A DNA stretch of 64,000 bases from Methylorubrum rhodesianum. Lineage in GTDB: Bacteria; Pseudomonadota; Alphaproteobacteria; Rhizobiales; Beijerinckiaceae. The stretch spans positions 1 through 64,000 of the forward strand of contig NZ_JACHOS010000010.1 of the NCBI RefSeq assembly GCF_014199985.1. The letters are read 5' to 3'. The translations under genes were made by a program, and so were the position numbers. A model generated the notes under the pieces. That model ran no database searches. It was not told the DNA's origin and worked only from the letters and a program-made list of their open reading frames with translations. Shown in pieces: positions 33,532 to 42,419 of the stretch; position 1 is the stretch's first letter, and each line of letters begins with the position of its first letter.

Positions 33532-35673
33532 ATGAGCGAAGCGGCCAAGGCCGTACCGGCGGGGGCAGGCGGGCTCGGCGGCCTCGCGTCCCTGCGCCTG
33601 CCGGACCGGTCGAGCCTGCAGGCGCTGTCGAAGCGCTCCGACCTGTTCTTCGCCACGGCGGTGATGGGCATCCTCGTGGTGCTGATCTTCCCGCTGCCGG
33701 CGGTCCTGCTCGACCTCCTGCTCGCCGTCTCGATCATCCTCTCCGTGCTGATCATGATGACCGGGCTGTTCATCGACAATCCGCTCGAATTCACCGTCTT
33801 CCCGACGCTGCTCCTGATCGCGACCATGCTGAGGCTGGCGCTCAACCTCGCCTCGACCCGGCTGATCCTCGGCCACGGTCACGAGGGCACCGCGGCGGCC
33901 GGTCACGTCATCGAGGCCTTCGGGCACTTCGTGATGGGCGGCAACTTCGTGATCGGGATCATCGTCTTCGCGATCCTAATCATCGTGAACTTCGTCGTCA
34001 TCACCAAGGGCTCGGGCCGCATCGCCGAGGTGGCGGCCCGCTTCACCCTCGACGCCATGCCCGGCAAGCAGATGGCGATCGACGCCGACCTCTCCGCCGG
34101 CCTGATCGACGAGAAGGCGGCCAAGGCACGGCGCTCCGCGCTCGAAGAGGAATCCTCGTTCTTCGGCGCCATGGACGGCGCCTCGAAATTCGTGCGCGGC
34201 GACGCGGTGGCGGCGCTGCTCATCACCGGCATCAACGTGGTGGGCGGCATCATCATCGGCGTCGCCCAGCAGGGGCTCGGCTTCGCCGAGGCCGCCAAGA
34301 CCTACACCCTGCTCACCATCGGCGACGGGCTGGCGAGCCAGGTGCCGGCGCTGATCGTCTCGACGGCCGCCGGCATCCTCGTCTCGAAGGCCGGCGTGAA
34401 GGGTTCGGCCGACAAGGCGCTCGGCAAGCAGATGGCGAACTATCCGAAGGCCCTCGGCATGTCGGCGGGCGTGATGTTCCTGATCGCGCTCCTGCCCGGC
34501 ATGCCGATGCTGCCCTTCCTCGCGCTCGGCGGCGCCGCCGGCTTTGCGGCTTGGCGCATCGCCAAGACGCAGCGCGAGGCCCCGCCCGCTGCCGTGGAGG
34601 GCATGCCGGGCTCCGCCGCCCCCGGCGCGGCGCCGGCGGAGGAGACCGTCACCGACCTGCTCAAGCTCGACGACCTCAAGCTGGAGATGGGCTACGCGCT
34701 CCTCGCCCTCGTCAACGGCGAGGGCCAGGATCGGCTCACCGACCAGATCAAGGCTCTGCGCCGCCAGCTCGCGTCGGAACTCGGCATCGTGATGCCCTCG
34801 GTGCGTATCCTCGACAACGTCAGTCTCGAGGCCAACACCTACGTGGTGCGCGTCAAGGAGATCGAGGCCGGCACCGGCCAGGTCTTCCCCGGCCAGTTCA
34901 TGGCGATGGACCCAATGGGCGGGCAGGTGCAGCTCCCCGGCCAGCACCTGCTCGAGCCGACCTTCGGCCTGCCCGCGACCTGGATCGATGCCGGCCTGCG
35001 TGATCAGGCCCAACTCAAGGGCTACACCGTGGTCGATGCGGCCACCGTGATCTCGACGCACCTGACCGAGCTGATCAAGGCCCATGTCTCGGAGCTCCTG
35101 AACCATGTCGAGGTGCAGAAGCTCCTGCGCGAGCTGCCCAAGGAGCACACCGAGCTCCTCAAGGAGGTAGTGCCCTCGCAGATCGCCACCACCGGCATCC
35201 AGCGGGTGCTGCAATTGCTGCTGGCCGAGCGCGTCTCGGTGCGCGACCTCGGCTCCATCGTCGAGGGCATCGCCGAGGTCGCGGGCCACGTGAAGAACCC
35301 GCGCGACATCGTCGAACATGTCCGCGCCCGCCTCGGCCGGCAGATCTGCGCGCAGTACCAGGGGCCGGACGGGACGCTGCCGATCATCACCCTGTCGCCG
35401 GCCTGGGAACAGACCTTCCTCGAATCGATCGTCGGCGAGAGGGAAGAGCGCTACCTCGCGATGCAGCCGTCGAAGCTGACCGAGTTCGTCAACACGGTGC
35501 GCGACCGCTTCGAGCAGGCGGCGCGCATGGGCGAGATGCCGGTGCTCGTCACCTCCGTCCAGGCTCGCCCCTTCGTCCGCTCGATCATCGAGCGCTTCCG
35601 CCGCGAGACCCCGGTGATGAGTCAGGCGGAGATCCATTCCCGCGCACGCCTGCGGACGGTCGGCTCGGTGTGA
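33532..35673 (+). CDS. flhA: Flagellar type III export protein FlhA
   Basis: About 713 residues, normal for FlhA. Residues about 35-330 contain eight membrane spans (FFATAVMGILVVLIFPLPAV, LLLAVSIILSVLIMMTGLFI). The conserved FHIPEP-type cytoplasmic loop reads GKQMAIDADLSAGLID. The C-terminal cytoplasmic domain (about 370-713) ends in the export-gate region that binds chaperones and the FliI/FliJ complex, both encoded further along. ATG 33532 was chosen over ATG 33496 because it matches the family N terminus. A strong terminator follows. Confidence 0.95.
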   Translation: MSEAAKAVPAGAGGLGGLASLRLPDRSSLQALSKRSDLFFATAVMGILVVLIFPLPAVLLDLLLAVSIILSVLIMMTGLFIDNPLEFTVFPTLLLIATMLRLALNLASTRLILGHGHEGTAAAGHVIEAFGHFVMGGNFVIGIIVFAILIIVNFVVITKGSGRIAEVAARFTLDAMPGKQMAIDADLSAGLIDEKAAKARRSALEEESSFFGAMDGASKFVRGDAVAALLITGINVVGGIIIGVAQQGLGFAEAAKTYTLLTIGDGLASQVPALIVSTAAGILVSKAGVKGSADKALGKQMANYPKALGMSAGVMFLIALLPGMPMLPFLALGGAAGFAAWRIAKTQREAPPAAVEGMPGSAAPGAAPAEETVTDLLKLDDLKLEMGYALLALVNGEGQDRLTDQIKALRRQLASELGIVMPSVRILDNVSLEANTYVVRVKEIEAGTGQVFPGQFMAMDPMGGQVQLPGQHLLEPTFGLPATWIDAGLRDQAQLKGYTVVDAATVISTHLTELIKAHVSELLNHVEVQKLLRELPKEHTELLKEVVPSQIATTGIQRVLQLLLAERVSVRDLGSIVEGIAEVAGHVKNPRDIVEHVRARLGRQICAQYQGPDGTLPIITLSPAWEQTFLESIVGEREERYLAMQPSKLTEFVNTVRDRFEQAARMGEMPVLVTSVQARPFVRSIIERFRRETPVMSQAEIHSRARLRTVGSV

Positions 35674-35701
35674 AGCTCTCAGCTCGGCGGGGACGAGAAA
35701 G

Positions 35702-35737
35702 AACCGAGCCCGCCCTCAAGCGAGGGCGGGCTCGGTT
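35702..35737 (+). terminator. Strong intrinsic terminator after flhA
   Basis: A 16-bp perfect stem (AACCGAGCCCGCCCTC with its complement) closes a four-base AAGC loop. TTTC and a later TCTTT follow. It stands 28 bp behind the flhA stop. Because it is symmetric it may also stop minus-strand transcription from the small gene beyond. Confidence 0.85.
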
Positions 35738-35828
35738 TCAGGTCTTTAAGGTGAAGGTGCTCTCGGAGGATTGGGCCGACCGGGCTGCCCAGGAACCTTG
35801 CGAAGGCTCGCTCAGGGCTCGCGGCCGA

Positions 35829-35978
35829 TCAGGCGTGTCCCTCGATGGCGCGCAGGACGGCGACCATCTGGTCGGCCTGCGAACGCGTGAGTCCGCTGCT
35901 GATGATCGTGCCGTTGCGGCAGATCGAGCAGGTGCCGTCCTCGGCAACCCGAATCTTGATCGAAGCCATGATATCCAT
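35829..35978 (-). CDS. Small conserved-looking protein with CSIC motif
   Basis: Forty-nine codons on the minus strand. The peptide begins MDIMASIKIRVAEDG and continues with TCSICRNGTIISSGL. The motif C-x2-C followed by RNG and a helix (RSQADQMVAVLRAIEGHA) suggests a small metal-binding or DNA-associated domain. GAGG stands seven bases before ATG 35978; ATG 35969 is the alternative start. The stretch is otherwise without a gene. Function unknown. Confidence 0.6.
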   Translation of the reverse strand: MDIMASIKIRVAEDGTCSICRNGTIISSGLTRSQADQMVAVLRAIEGHA

Positions 35979-36195
35979 CCGGGAGCCTCAATGCCCCCCA
36001 ATCCGTCGAAGCTTAACCGTTCCTGAAAGGGCGGCAAGCCCGCGTGTCTCATTCGTCCACTGCGGCGGCGTGACGTAAGGATCGGCACGCCGTTCGTCAC
36101 TGCGACGAATTGTGCACGGAACCTTCCATCGACGGGAACGCATGCGGCGGCCGCCTCCGGGAGGCGACCGCCGCAAATTGGCTCGGGACTGCGGA

Positions 36196-37248
36196 TCAGA
36201 CCGCCTTCTTCTCCAACCGCTGCTCGATCACGTGACTGTCGAGACCCGGTGCGACCAGCGGCGGCTCCGGCGCTGCCTTGGTGTTCTTGCCCAGGGCATT
36301 CGAGAGTCGGGAGCGCTCGAAGAGAAGCACCACCACGATCGCCACCGCGAAGGGGATGAGAAGGTAGAACAGGCGGAAGATCAGTACGGCGGCGAGGACC
36401 GGGGCCTTCTCGGCATCGGTCTGAAGCTGCATGGCGGTGAAGAACACGAGTTCGAACACGCCGAGCCCACCCGGCGCGTGCGAGGCCAGCGCGACGGAGA
36501 ACGAGGCCAGGAAGATGCCGAGAACGGCGATGAAGCCGGGATTCAACGCGTCCGGCAGGGCGAAGTAGATGATGCCAGCGGCCCCCAGCAGTTCGAGCGG
36601 CGCCGCGATGAGCTGGCGCACCATGATGCCGGGCCGGGGATACTCGATCTTGAAGTTGCGGATCGTCAGCGGGCGGAAGCGCAGCACCGAGCCGATGACG
36701 TAGAGCGCGACGAAGGCGAGCAGACCGAAACCGACCAGCCGCGAGGTGGCCGGGTTGGTGAGCGCGGCGGGGAGCAGGTTGTCGAGCCGCGCCAGCAGGC
36801 CCGGATCGTAGACCAGTACGAAGCCGCCCAGCAGGATCGTGCCGAGACCGAAGGTGAAGGAGCAGAGCGCCACCAGCACCGCGACCTGCGCCGCCGACAG
36901 CCCCTTCGAGGTGTAGGCGCGGTAGCGGACCAGGGCGCCGGAGAACACCGAGGCGCCGATATTGTGGGAAAGCGCGTAGGTCGTGAAGGAACAGACCGAG
37001 ACGAACAGCCAGGAGATGTGGCGCACGCCCAGATGCAGCAGCGCGATCCGGTCGTACCAGGCGAGCGCGGCATAGGCGACGAGCGTGGAGAGGGCCGCGA
37101 GCAGGAAGTGGTGGATCGGGATGGCGGCGAAGGCCGCCTCGATGCTGGCCCAGGATAGGGTCTTCAACTCGCCCCAGAGCAGGTAGCAGGACCCCACCAC
37201 CGCGGCGAGGCCCACCAGCCCCCAGAAGATTTCACTGACTTTTTTCAT
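36196..37248 (-). CDS. YbhN/UPF0104-type flippase-like membrane protein
   Basis: A 350-residue integral membrane protein with about eight spans, in the lysylphosphatidylglycerol synthase flippase / YbhN superfamily (HNIGASVFSGALVRYRAY, ASHAPGGLGVFELVFF are the conserved segments). Relatives flip lipids or modify hopanoid/phospholipid distribution. No synthetase domain is attached. ATG 37248 gives a family-like N terminus (MKKVSEIFWGLVGLAAVVG). The C terminus is a charged cytoplasmic tail. Confidence 0.85.
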   Translation of the reverse strand: MKKVSEIFWGLVGLAAVVGSCYLLWGELKTLSWASIEAAFAAIPIHHFLLAALSTLVAYAALAWYDRIALLHLGVRHISWLFVSVCSFTTYALSHNIGASVFSGALVRYRAYTSKGLSAAQVAVLVALCSFTFGLGTILLGGFVLVYDPGLLARLDNLLPAALTNPATSRLVGFGLLAFVALYVIGSVLRFRPLTIRNFKIEYPRPGIMVRQLIAAPLELLGAAGIIYFALPDALNPGFIAVLGIFLASFSVALASHAPGGLGVFELVFFTAMQLQTDAEKAPVLAAVLIFRLFYLLIPFAVAIVVVLLFERSRLSNALGKNTKAAPEPPLVAPGLDSHVIEQRLEKKAV

Positions 37249-37497
37249 GGATGCCGGCCGCCTCCTCGGGAGCGGTCTCTCCTGCGCCACGGCCGCGCGC
37301 ATCGCAAGCGGAACCGGGGCGACCGTCTCGATGCAACCGGGTCTTGCCGCCCGATCATGACGGTTTCATGCCGAAGAGTCGCGTTCAGAGAGGATTATGC
37401 GCAGCTGAACAGAGTACCGGATTCGATACACAACTTCAAATAGAAGAAGCCGAATCGGCATCGTGCCGGGCCGATCCCGTGAATGGGCGATCAGGAG
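37249..37497. other. Intergenic region, nothing recognised
   Basis: About 250 bp between two minus-strand genes. It should hold the promoter of the YbhN-type gene, but I see no clear -35/-10 pair, operator or hairpin. It has an A/T-richer patch near 37380-37440. Confidence 0.3.
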
Positions 37498-38025
37498 CTA
37501 AGGCGCGACCTGTTGGATGTAGACGGGGTTGGACCCCTTCGCATCGGGTGCAACTGTCCGTTCCCGGTTGCCGGACCGACTTCTGTTCGAGCCCGGGATC
37601 GGACCGGCGGCTTCGATCAGTCCCTCATCGGTGATCAGACCCTGGCGAAGCGCGCCGGCACGCGGTCCCGGCGCGAGGCGCTGGCCCTCGTAGAGATTGA
37701 TGCAATCGCGCAAGGCGATCGGGTCCCGGATGAAGGTGCAATCATTCACGTTGGGGACGGGGGCCGCCCCGTTCGGGGTGATGAGGTTCTGAGCAGCCAC
37801 GACCCGCGAACCGGGCGCTGCGCCGAAGACGTCGACCCGATAGCCCATGCCGTCCGGCGTGATCACGTTCCGGGCCACGGCCGTCGCCGTCACCTCGCGC
37901 GCAGCAGAGACGGTCGCTCGAGAACCGCTGCCATCCAGGGCCATGACATTCTGCGAAAACGCGAGCGTGGGAGTGGCGCCGGTCAGGAGAGCCGCGAGCA
38001 GGATCCCGGTTCCAGACTGCCGCAT
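37498..38025 (-). CDS. Secreted repeat-containing hypothetical protein
   Basis: A 175-residue protein with a Sec signal (GILLAALLTGATPTLAFSQ). The mature part repeats a short motif three times (QNVMALDGSG, RNVITPDGMGY, QNLITPNGAAP), each about 30 residues apart. The rest (DCTFIRDPIALRDCINLYEG) has a cysteine pair. The repeat may bind a ligand or form a beta array. Function unknown. Confidence 0.6.
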   Translation of the reverse strand: MRQSGTGILLAALLTGATPTLAFSQNVMALDGSGSRATVSAAREVTATAVARNVITPDGMGYRVDVFGAAPGSRVVAAQNLITPNGAAPVPNVNDCTFIRDPIALRDCINLYEGQRLAPGPRAGALRQGLITDEGLIEAAGPIPGSNRSRSGNRERTVAPDAKGSNPVYIQQVAP

Positions 38026-38262
38026 GTCGCACCTATGAAGAAGCGGAGCGCGCGAGGGCGGCGCGATGCCGACGACATAGGTTAAAACCGAAGGGTCGCT
38101 TCACGGTTCCATGGGGCAGCCGCACGGCAGTCGACGGGCCGAAGCCACAGACCGCAGGCAGCACGCGGCTGCGCAACGCCCCATCCGGCCGTCCTGCAGG
38201 CTCACCGCCGGCGCGCGCGGCGTCGCCGGCCTCGCCGCCGACGCCCGACCCGATCCAGCCGG
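38026..38262. other. Intergenic region between secreted protein and fliJ
   Basis: About 240 bp that should hold the promoter of the secreted repeat protein, since both neighbours are on the minus strand. No clean promoter, operator or terminator is apparent. Confidence 0.3.
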
Positions 38263-38667
38263 TCAGGCCCGGGCGCGCAACCCGATCGCGTCCATCTCGG
38301 CCTGCTCGCGGGCGGCCTCGGCCGCGCGCTCGGCGGAGCGCTCGCGGTCCTCCAGGATCTCGACCTTCTTCAGTTCCTCGAACGCCTCGCCGAGCTCGGC
38401 CTTGGCCTCGGCGAGCTGGCCCTCCAGGGCGGCGGCCGACTGGCGCATGTTGTCCCGGCGGCCGGTCGCGGCGCGGGCATAGGTCGGATAGGCGAAATGG
38501 GCCGGATCGGAGATCCCGGCGCGGGCTTCCTCCTGCGCGACCTCACGGTCGAGTTCGGCCGCCATGCGGTTGAAGTCGGCCATCATCATCTCGATCTGGG
38601 CAACCCGGCGGCGCTTCTCGTCCACCTGGAACCGACGCAGCCGGATCAGAGTGTCACGCGATTTCAT
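38263..38667 (-). CDS. fliJ: Flagellar export protein FliJ
   Basis: A 134-residue coiled-coil protein (KSRDTLIRLRRFQVDEKRRR then two long amphipathic helices). The length, helical pattern and place behind fliI on the same strand match FliJ, which stimulates the FliI ATPase and binds FlhA in the export gate. A longer start 32 codons upstream is possible but reads as non-coding. It ends in an Ala/Arg tail. Confidence 0.85.
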   Translation of the reverse strand: MKSRDTLIRLRRFQVDEKRRRVAQIEMMMADFNRMAAELDREVAQEEARAGISDPAHFAYPTYARAATGRRDNMRQSAAALEGQLAEAKAELGEAFEELKKVEILEDRERSAERAAEAAREQAEMDAIGLRARA

Positions 38668-38759
38668 GTCGGGCCATCCACTCCACGCTACGCTGGAAAG
38701 CGGCCCGATCGGCGCCGCGATCCTTCCGGACCGTGACCCGACGCGCTTTCGAAGCCGCC

Positions 38760-40121
38760 TCACCCGCCGCCGACGATGGCGGCCAACCGGGCGTAACCCT
38801 CGCCGATGGAGGTTGCTTCTTCCTTACCCTGCCCCAGAAAAGCCGTCAGATCGGGCATCAAAGCCACCGCCTCGTCCACTTCCGGCGACGAGCCGGCGCG
38901 GTAGGCCCCGAGCCGGATCAATTCCTCCATGTCGGAATAGGTCGCCAGCACCTTGCGCGCTCGGCGAACCGTCGGGAGATGGGCCGGGTCGCAGGACCGC
39001 GGCATGGTGCGCGAGACCGAGCGCAGCACGTTGATCGCCGGATAGCGCCCCTGCTCGGCGATGCGCCGCTCCATGACGATATGGCCGTCGAGGATGCCGC
39101 GCACGGCATCCGCCACCGGCTCGTTGTGGTCGTCGCCCTCGACCAGCACGGTGAACAGCCCGGAGATCGCTCCCTCCCCGACCCCCGGCCCCGCCCGTTC
39201 GAGCAGGCGCGGCAGCTCGGAGAAGACGGTGGGCGTGTAGCCCTTGGCGGTCGGGGGCTCGCCGCCGGCGAGCCCGATGTCGCGCTGGGCCATGGCGAAG
39301 CGCGTGATCGAGTCGATCATGCACAGCACCTGGGCGCCCTGATCGCGAAAATACTCGGCGATCGCCAGCGTCACGTAGGCGGCGTTGCGGCGCATCAGCA
39401 CCGGCTCGTCGGAGGTCGCCACCACCACGACGGAGCGGGCAAGACCCTCGGCGCCGAGATCGTCCTGCAGGAATTCCTGCACCTCGCGCCCGCGCTCGCC
39501 GACGAGGCCGATCACGGCGACATCGGCCGCGGTGTAGCGGGCCAGCATCGAGAGCAGCACCGACTTGCCGACGCCGGAGCCGGCGAAGATGCCCATGCGC
39601 TGCCCGCGGCACATGGTGAGAAAGGTGTTGATACAGCGCACCCCGAGGTCGAGCGGCGGCCCGACCCGCCTTCGTCCGTGGGCCGGCGGCGGGTCGGCCC
39701 GCAGGGGATAGATCGCCGGGCCCTGGGCGAGCGGGCCGAGCCCGTCGATGGGTCGCCCGAGGGCGTCGACCGTGCGTCCGAGCCAGGCGTTGGAGGGACG
39801 GATGGCCCCCGCCGCTTCGTCGCGCACGAGGGCCGGACAGCCGCGGCGCACACCTTCCAGCGAGCCGAAGGGCATGGCGAGGGCGCGGTCGCCGGCAAAG
39901 CCGATGACTTCGCATGGGACGGTCGCGGTCGACGTCGCCGCTCCGCCGCCCTCCACCACCACATCGATGCGGCCGCCGAGCCGCATGGCGGAGACCGGAC
40001 CGGCCACCTCGACCAGGAGGCCCCGGATCGCCGTGACTCGGCCGAAGGTTTCCAGGGTTTCGACGGTCGAGAGCGCGGCGAGCGCCGCCGACAATCCCCC
40101 GGAGCCGCGCTCCTGCGTCAT
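38760..40121 (-). CDS. fliI: Flagellar type III export ATPase FliI
   Basis: A 453-residue F1-like ATPase. Walker A is [14 protein letters not shown] (about residue 170), Walker B ends [10 protein letters not shown], and the FliI-type stretch [11 protein letters not shown] is present. It energises the flagellar export gate with FliJ and FlhA. fliI and fliJ form one minus-strand operon with 92 bp between them. It is divergent from ctrA, as in other alphaproteobacteria. Confidence 0.95.
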   Translation of the reverse strand: MTQERGSGGLSAALAALSTVETLETFGRVTAIRGLLVEVAGPVSAMRLGGRIDVVVEGGGAATSTATVPCEVIGFAGDRALAMPFGSLEGVRRGCPALVRDEAAGAIRPSNAWLGRTVDALGRPIDGLGPLAQGPAIYPLRADPPPAHGRRRVGPPLDLGVRCINTFLTMCRGQRMGIFAGSGVGKSVLLSMLARYTAADVAVIGLVGERGREVQEFLQDDLGAEGLARSVVVVATSDEPVLMRRNAAYVTLAIAEYFRDQGAQVLCMIDSITRFAMAQRDIGLAGGEPPTAKGYTPTVFSELPRLLERAGPGVGEGAISGLFTVLVEGDDHNEPVADAVRGILDGHIVMERRIAEQGRYPAINVLRSVSRTMPRSCDPAHLPTVRRARKVLATYSDMEELIRLGAYRAGSSPEVDEAVALMPDLTAFLGQGKEEATSIGEGYARLAAIVGGG

Positions 40122-40326
40122 GCGCCCTCGACCCCGTTAACCGCCATTCGTCACCGAACCGGCCGATGTCTTAACACCGCGCGGTCCTCCGCCAAGGTGC
40201 TCGGACCCCGCTCCGCCGGGGGCGTCCTCGGCTGGAGCGTATTGAAAATGCGACGAATGGTATCCGTCTCCTTTCGGCAACAGAACGGCCAACCTCAGCG
40301 AAATGAAGGGGTTAGCCGGCGGCACG

Positions 40327-40448
40327 GATTCTCGGCCTTGGAAAAGCCCCTGCGGATGGAGAACAGATCGCCAACCATGGCGAGAATCGGTCCCGGACTC
40401 GAAAGGGACAGCGCTTGCAAGCGGGATTCGGCTTTTGTTAACGGTTAA
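40327..40448 (+). promoter_or_regulatory. ctrA upstream region with GANTC sites and TTAA half sites
   Basis: Four GANTC sites (40327, 40384, 40396, 40425) lie within about 105 bp, above what chance gives in this GC content. Two TTAA half sites three bases apart follow (40438-40448). In Caulobacter, GANTC methylation by CcrM and binding of GcrA and CtrA control ctrA. The same logic is plausible here but inferred. The rest of the 40122-40560 gap holds no gene I can support. Confidence 0.5.
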
Positions 40449-40560
40449 GGAATAGCGTTTCGAAAGTGGGAATGAGGGAGCGTCCGCCGAGGCCGTCGGC
40501 GGACGACCGGCGGCGGCTTGTCTCAAGCGCCCCGAAACGGCCTGTCCGGTGGGGATCACG

Positions 40561-41262
40561 ATGCGCGTACTTCTGATCGAGGACGACAGCGCGACGGCGC
40601 AGAGCATCGAGTTGATGCTCAAGTCCGAGAACTTCAACACCTACACGACCGACCTCGGCGAGGAGGGCGTCGATCTCGGCAAGCTCTACGATTACGACAT
40701 CATCCTTCTGGATCTGAACCTTCCCGACATGTCGGGCTACGAGGTGCTGCGCTCGCTCCGCGTCGCCAAGGTGAAGACCCCGATCCTGATCCTGTCGGGC
40801 ATGGCGGGCATCGAGGATAAGGTGAAGGGCCTCGGCTTCGGCGCCGACGACTACCTCACCAAGCCGTTTCACAAGGACGAGCTGGTGGCGCGCATCCACG
40901 CCATCGTGCGCCGCTCGAAGGGCCATGCCCAGTCGGTCATCACCACCGGCGACCTGATCGTGAACCTCGACCAGAAGACCGTCGAGGTCTCCGGCTCGCG
41001 GGTGCACCTCACCGGCAAGGAGTACCAGATGCTGGAACTCCTCTCCCTGCGGAAGGGTACGACGCTCACCAAGGAGATGTTCCTCAACCATCTCTACGGC
41101 GGCATGGACGAGCCGGAACTGAAGATCATCGACGTGTTCATCTGCAAGCTGCGCAAGAAGCTCGCCAACGCCTCCGAGGGCAAGAACTACATCGAGACCG
41201 TGTGGGGCCGCGGCTACGTGCTGCGCGAGCCGCTCGAGGGCGAGGACCGCATGGCGGTCTGA
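40561..41262 (+). CDS. ctrA: CtrA cell-cycle response regulator
   Basis: A 233-residue OmpR-type regulator. The receiver has Asp51 as phosphoacceptor ([10 protein letters not shown]) and acidic pocket EDD. The winged-helix DNA-binding domain (about residues 128-225) ends in [16 protein letters not shown]. High similarity to alphaproteobacterial CtrA is evident. The C terminus ends MAV, not the Ala-Ala known as the ClpXP signal in Caulobacter. ATG 40561 starts MRVLLIED; an upstream in-frame ATG at 40549 would add four residues. A terminator follows. Confidence 0.96.
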   Translation: MRVLLIEDDSATAQSIELMLKSENFNTYTTDLGEEGVDLGKLYDYDIILLDLNLPDMSGYEVLRSLRVAKVKTPILILSGMAGIEDKVKGLGFGADDYLTKPFHKDELVARIHAIVRRSKGHAQSVITTGDLIVNLDQKTVEVSGSRVHLTGKEYQMLELLSLRKGTTLTKEMFLNHLYGGMDEPELKIIDVFICKLRKKLANASEGKNYIETVWGRGYVLREPLEGEDRMAV

Positions 41263-41289
41263 CGGCCAGCCTCATCTCACCCCGCCAAC

Positions 41290-41318
41290 GAACCCCGCTC
41301 CGGCGGGGTTCTTCGTTT
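41290..41318 (+). terminator. Intrinsic terminator after ctrA
   Basis: A 9-bp stem GAACCCCGC / GCGGGGTTC with a four-base loop, followed by TTCGTTTT. It stands 27 bp beyond the ctrA stop. Confidence 0.8.
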
Positions 41319-41441
41319 TCATCGCCCCTTCGAAGGCCGGCTGACCCGCCGGAACGGCGGATCGGGCGCGGCTCGAACGCTGGGCGGGCCAGCCGAGGCG
41401 GTGTCCGCGTCGATCGAGCGGCTCCCGCGTCGGGCCTCTCC

Positions 41442-41684
41442 TCAGCCCTCTTCGCGGAAATACGGCTCGACCGGGCCCTTGAGCTTGACCGTCATCGGGT
41501 TGCCGGCCCGATCGAGTGCCTTGCCGGCGGACAGCCGGACCCAGCCCTCGCTGACGCAGTACTCCTCGACATTGGTCTTCTCGACGCCCTTGAAGCGAAT
41601 GCCGACGCCGCGGGCGAGGATCGCCTCGTCGTAGAAGGGGCTGTTCGGATTCACCGAGAGGCGGTCGGGGGGCGTTTCGGACAT
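41442..41684 (-). CDS. DUF3297 family protein
   Basis: An 80-residue protein, full length for DUF3297 (PPDRLSVNPNSPFYDEAILARG, GIRFKGVEKTNVEEYCVSEG, WVRLSAGKALDRAGNP, in pieces). Relatives are sometimes mislabelled glutathione peroxidase; no catalytic motif supports that. One cysteine. Function unknown. Confidence 0.85.
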   Translation of the reverse strand: MSETPPDRLSVNPNSPFYDEAILARGVGIRFKGVEKTNVEEYCVSEGWVRLSAGKALDRAGNPMTVKLKGPVEPYFREEG

Positions 41685-41717
41685 GGGTCGTGACTTCCTG
41701 ACGATCTTGCTGGCCGG

Positions 41718-42392
41718 TTACGGCAATCGGGGCGGTCCCGCAACGGCGCGCTCGGCCCTCACCGCGGCGATGAGTTCCTCCACCCGGCCGCTCTGGAGCA
41801 GCGGGATCCAGCGCATCACGGTCTCGTGCGGATAATCCCACCACGCCGCCTCGACGAGCGCCGCGGTGGTGGCCTCGTCGAAGCGGCGCCGCACGATCCG
41901 CGCCGGATTGCCGGCGACGACCGCGTAGGGCGGCACGTCCCGCGTGACGACGGCATGGGCGGCCACCACCGCGCCGTGGCCCACGGTGATCCCCGACAGG
42001 ATCAGACAGCCCGAGCCGAGCCAGACATCGTTGCCGATGGTCACGTCGCCGCGCGAGGCATGGTAATCCTGCGGTGCATTCGCCCCCGGCCACAATCCAG
42101 ACATGGCAGCGAAAGGATAGGTCGAGATCCAGTCCAGCCGGTGGTCTCCGCCGAGCAGGATCTCGACCTTGTCGGCGATGGAACAATACCGGCCGATCGT
42201 CAGCCGACGCCCCGATTCCGGGAAGCGTACCTTCGGCCGCCCGTAAGAGTATGGCCCGATTGAAAAATTCCAGCGGCGCGCCAGCTTTTCGAGATGAAGT
42301 CGGGTTTCGTTGTGCGGGTTGCGCCCCCGCTTCAGCCGTTGCAACAGATGCCTCAACAGCGCCCCCCGAGAAACGAGGGTGCGGGCGCGCAT
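41718..42392 (-). CDS. CatB-like hexapeptide-repeat O-acetyltransferase
   Basis: A 224-residue left-handed beta-helix acetyltransferase. Repeats are visible in [41 protein letters not shown] and [20 protein letters not shown]. The catalytic His-containing loop ([11 protein letters not shown]) matches chloramphenicol/streptogramin and sugar O-acetyltransferases. The many glycosyl genes around suggest acetylation of a surface sugar. The start at 42392 lies only 27 bases from the malic enzyme start on the other strand. A much longer antisense frame extends through malic enzyme and is an artefact. Confidence 0.8.
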   Translation of the reverse strand: MRARTLVSRGALLRHLLQRLKRGRNPHNETRLHLEKLARRWNFSIGPYSYGRPKVRFPESGRRLTIGRYCSIADKVEILLGGDHRLDWISTYPFAAMSGLWPGANAPQDYHASRGDVTIGNDVWLGSGCLILSGITVGHGAVVAAHAVVTRDVPPYAVVAGNPARIVRRRFDEATTAALVEAAWWDYPHETVMRWIPLLQSGRVEELIAAVRAERAVAGPPRLP

Positions 42393-42419
42393 AAACGAGC
42401 GGAAGAGGACGGCATCGCC

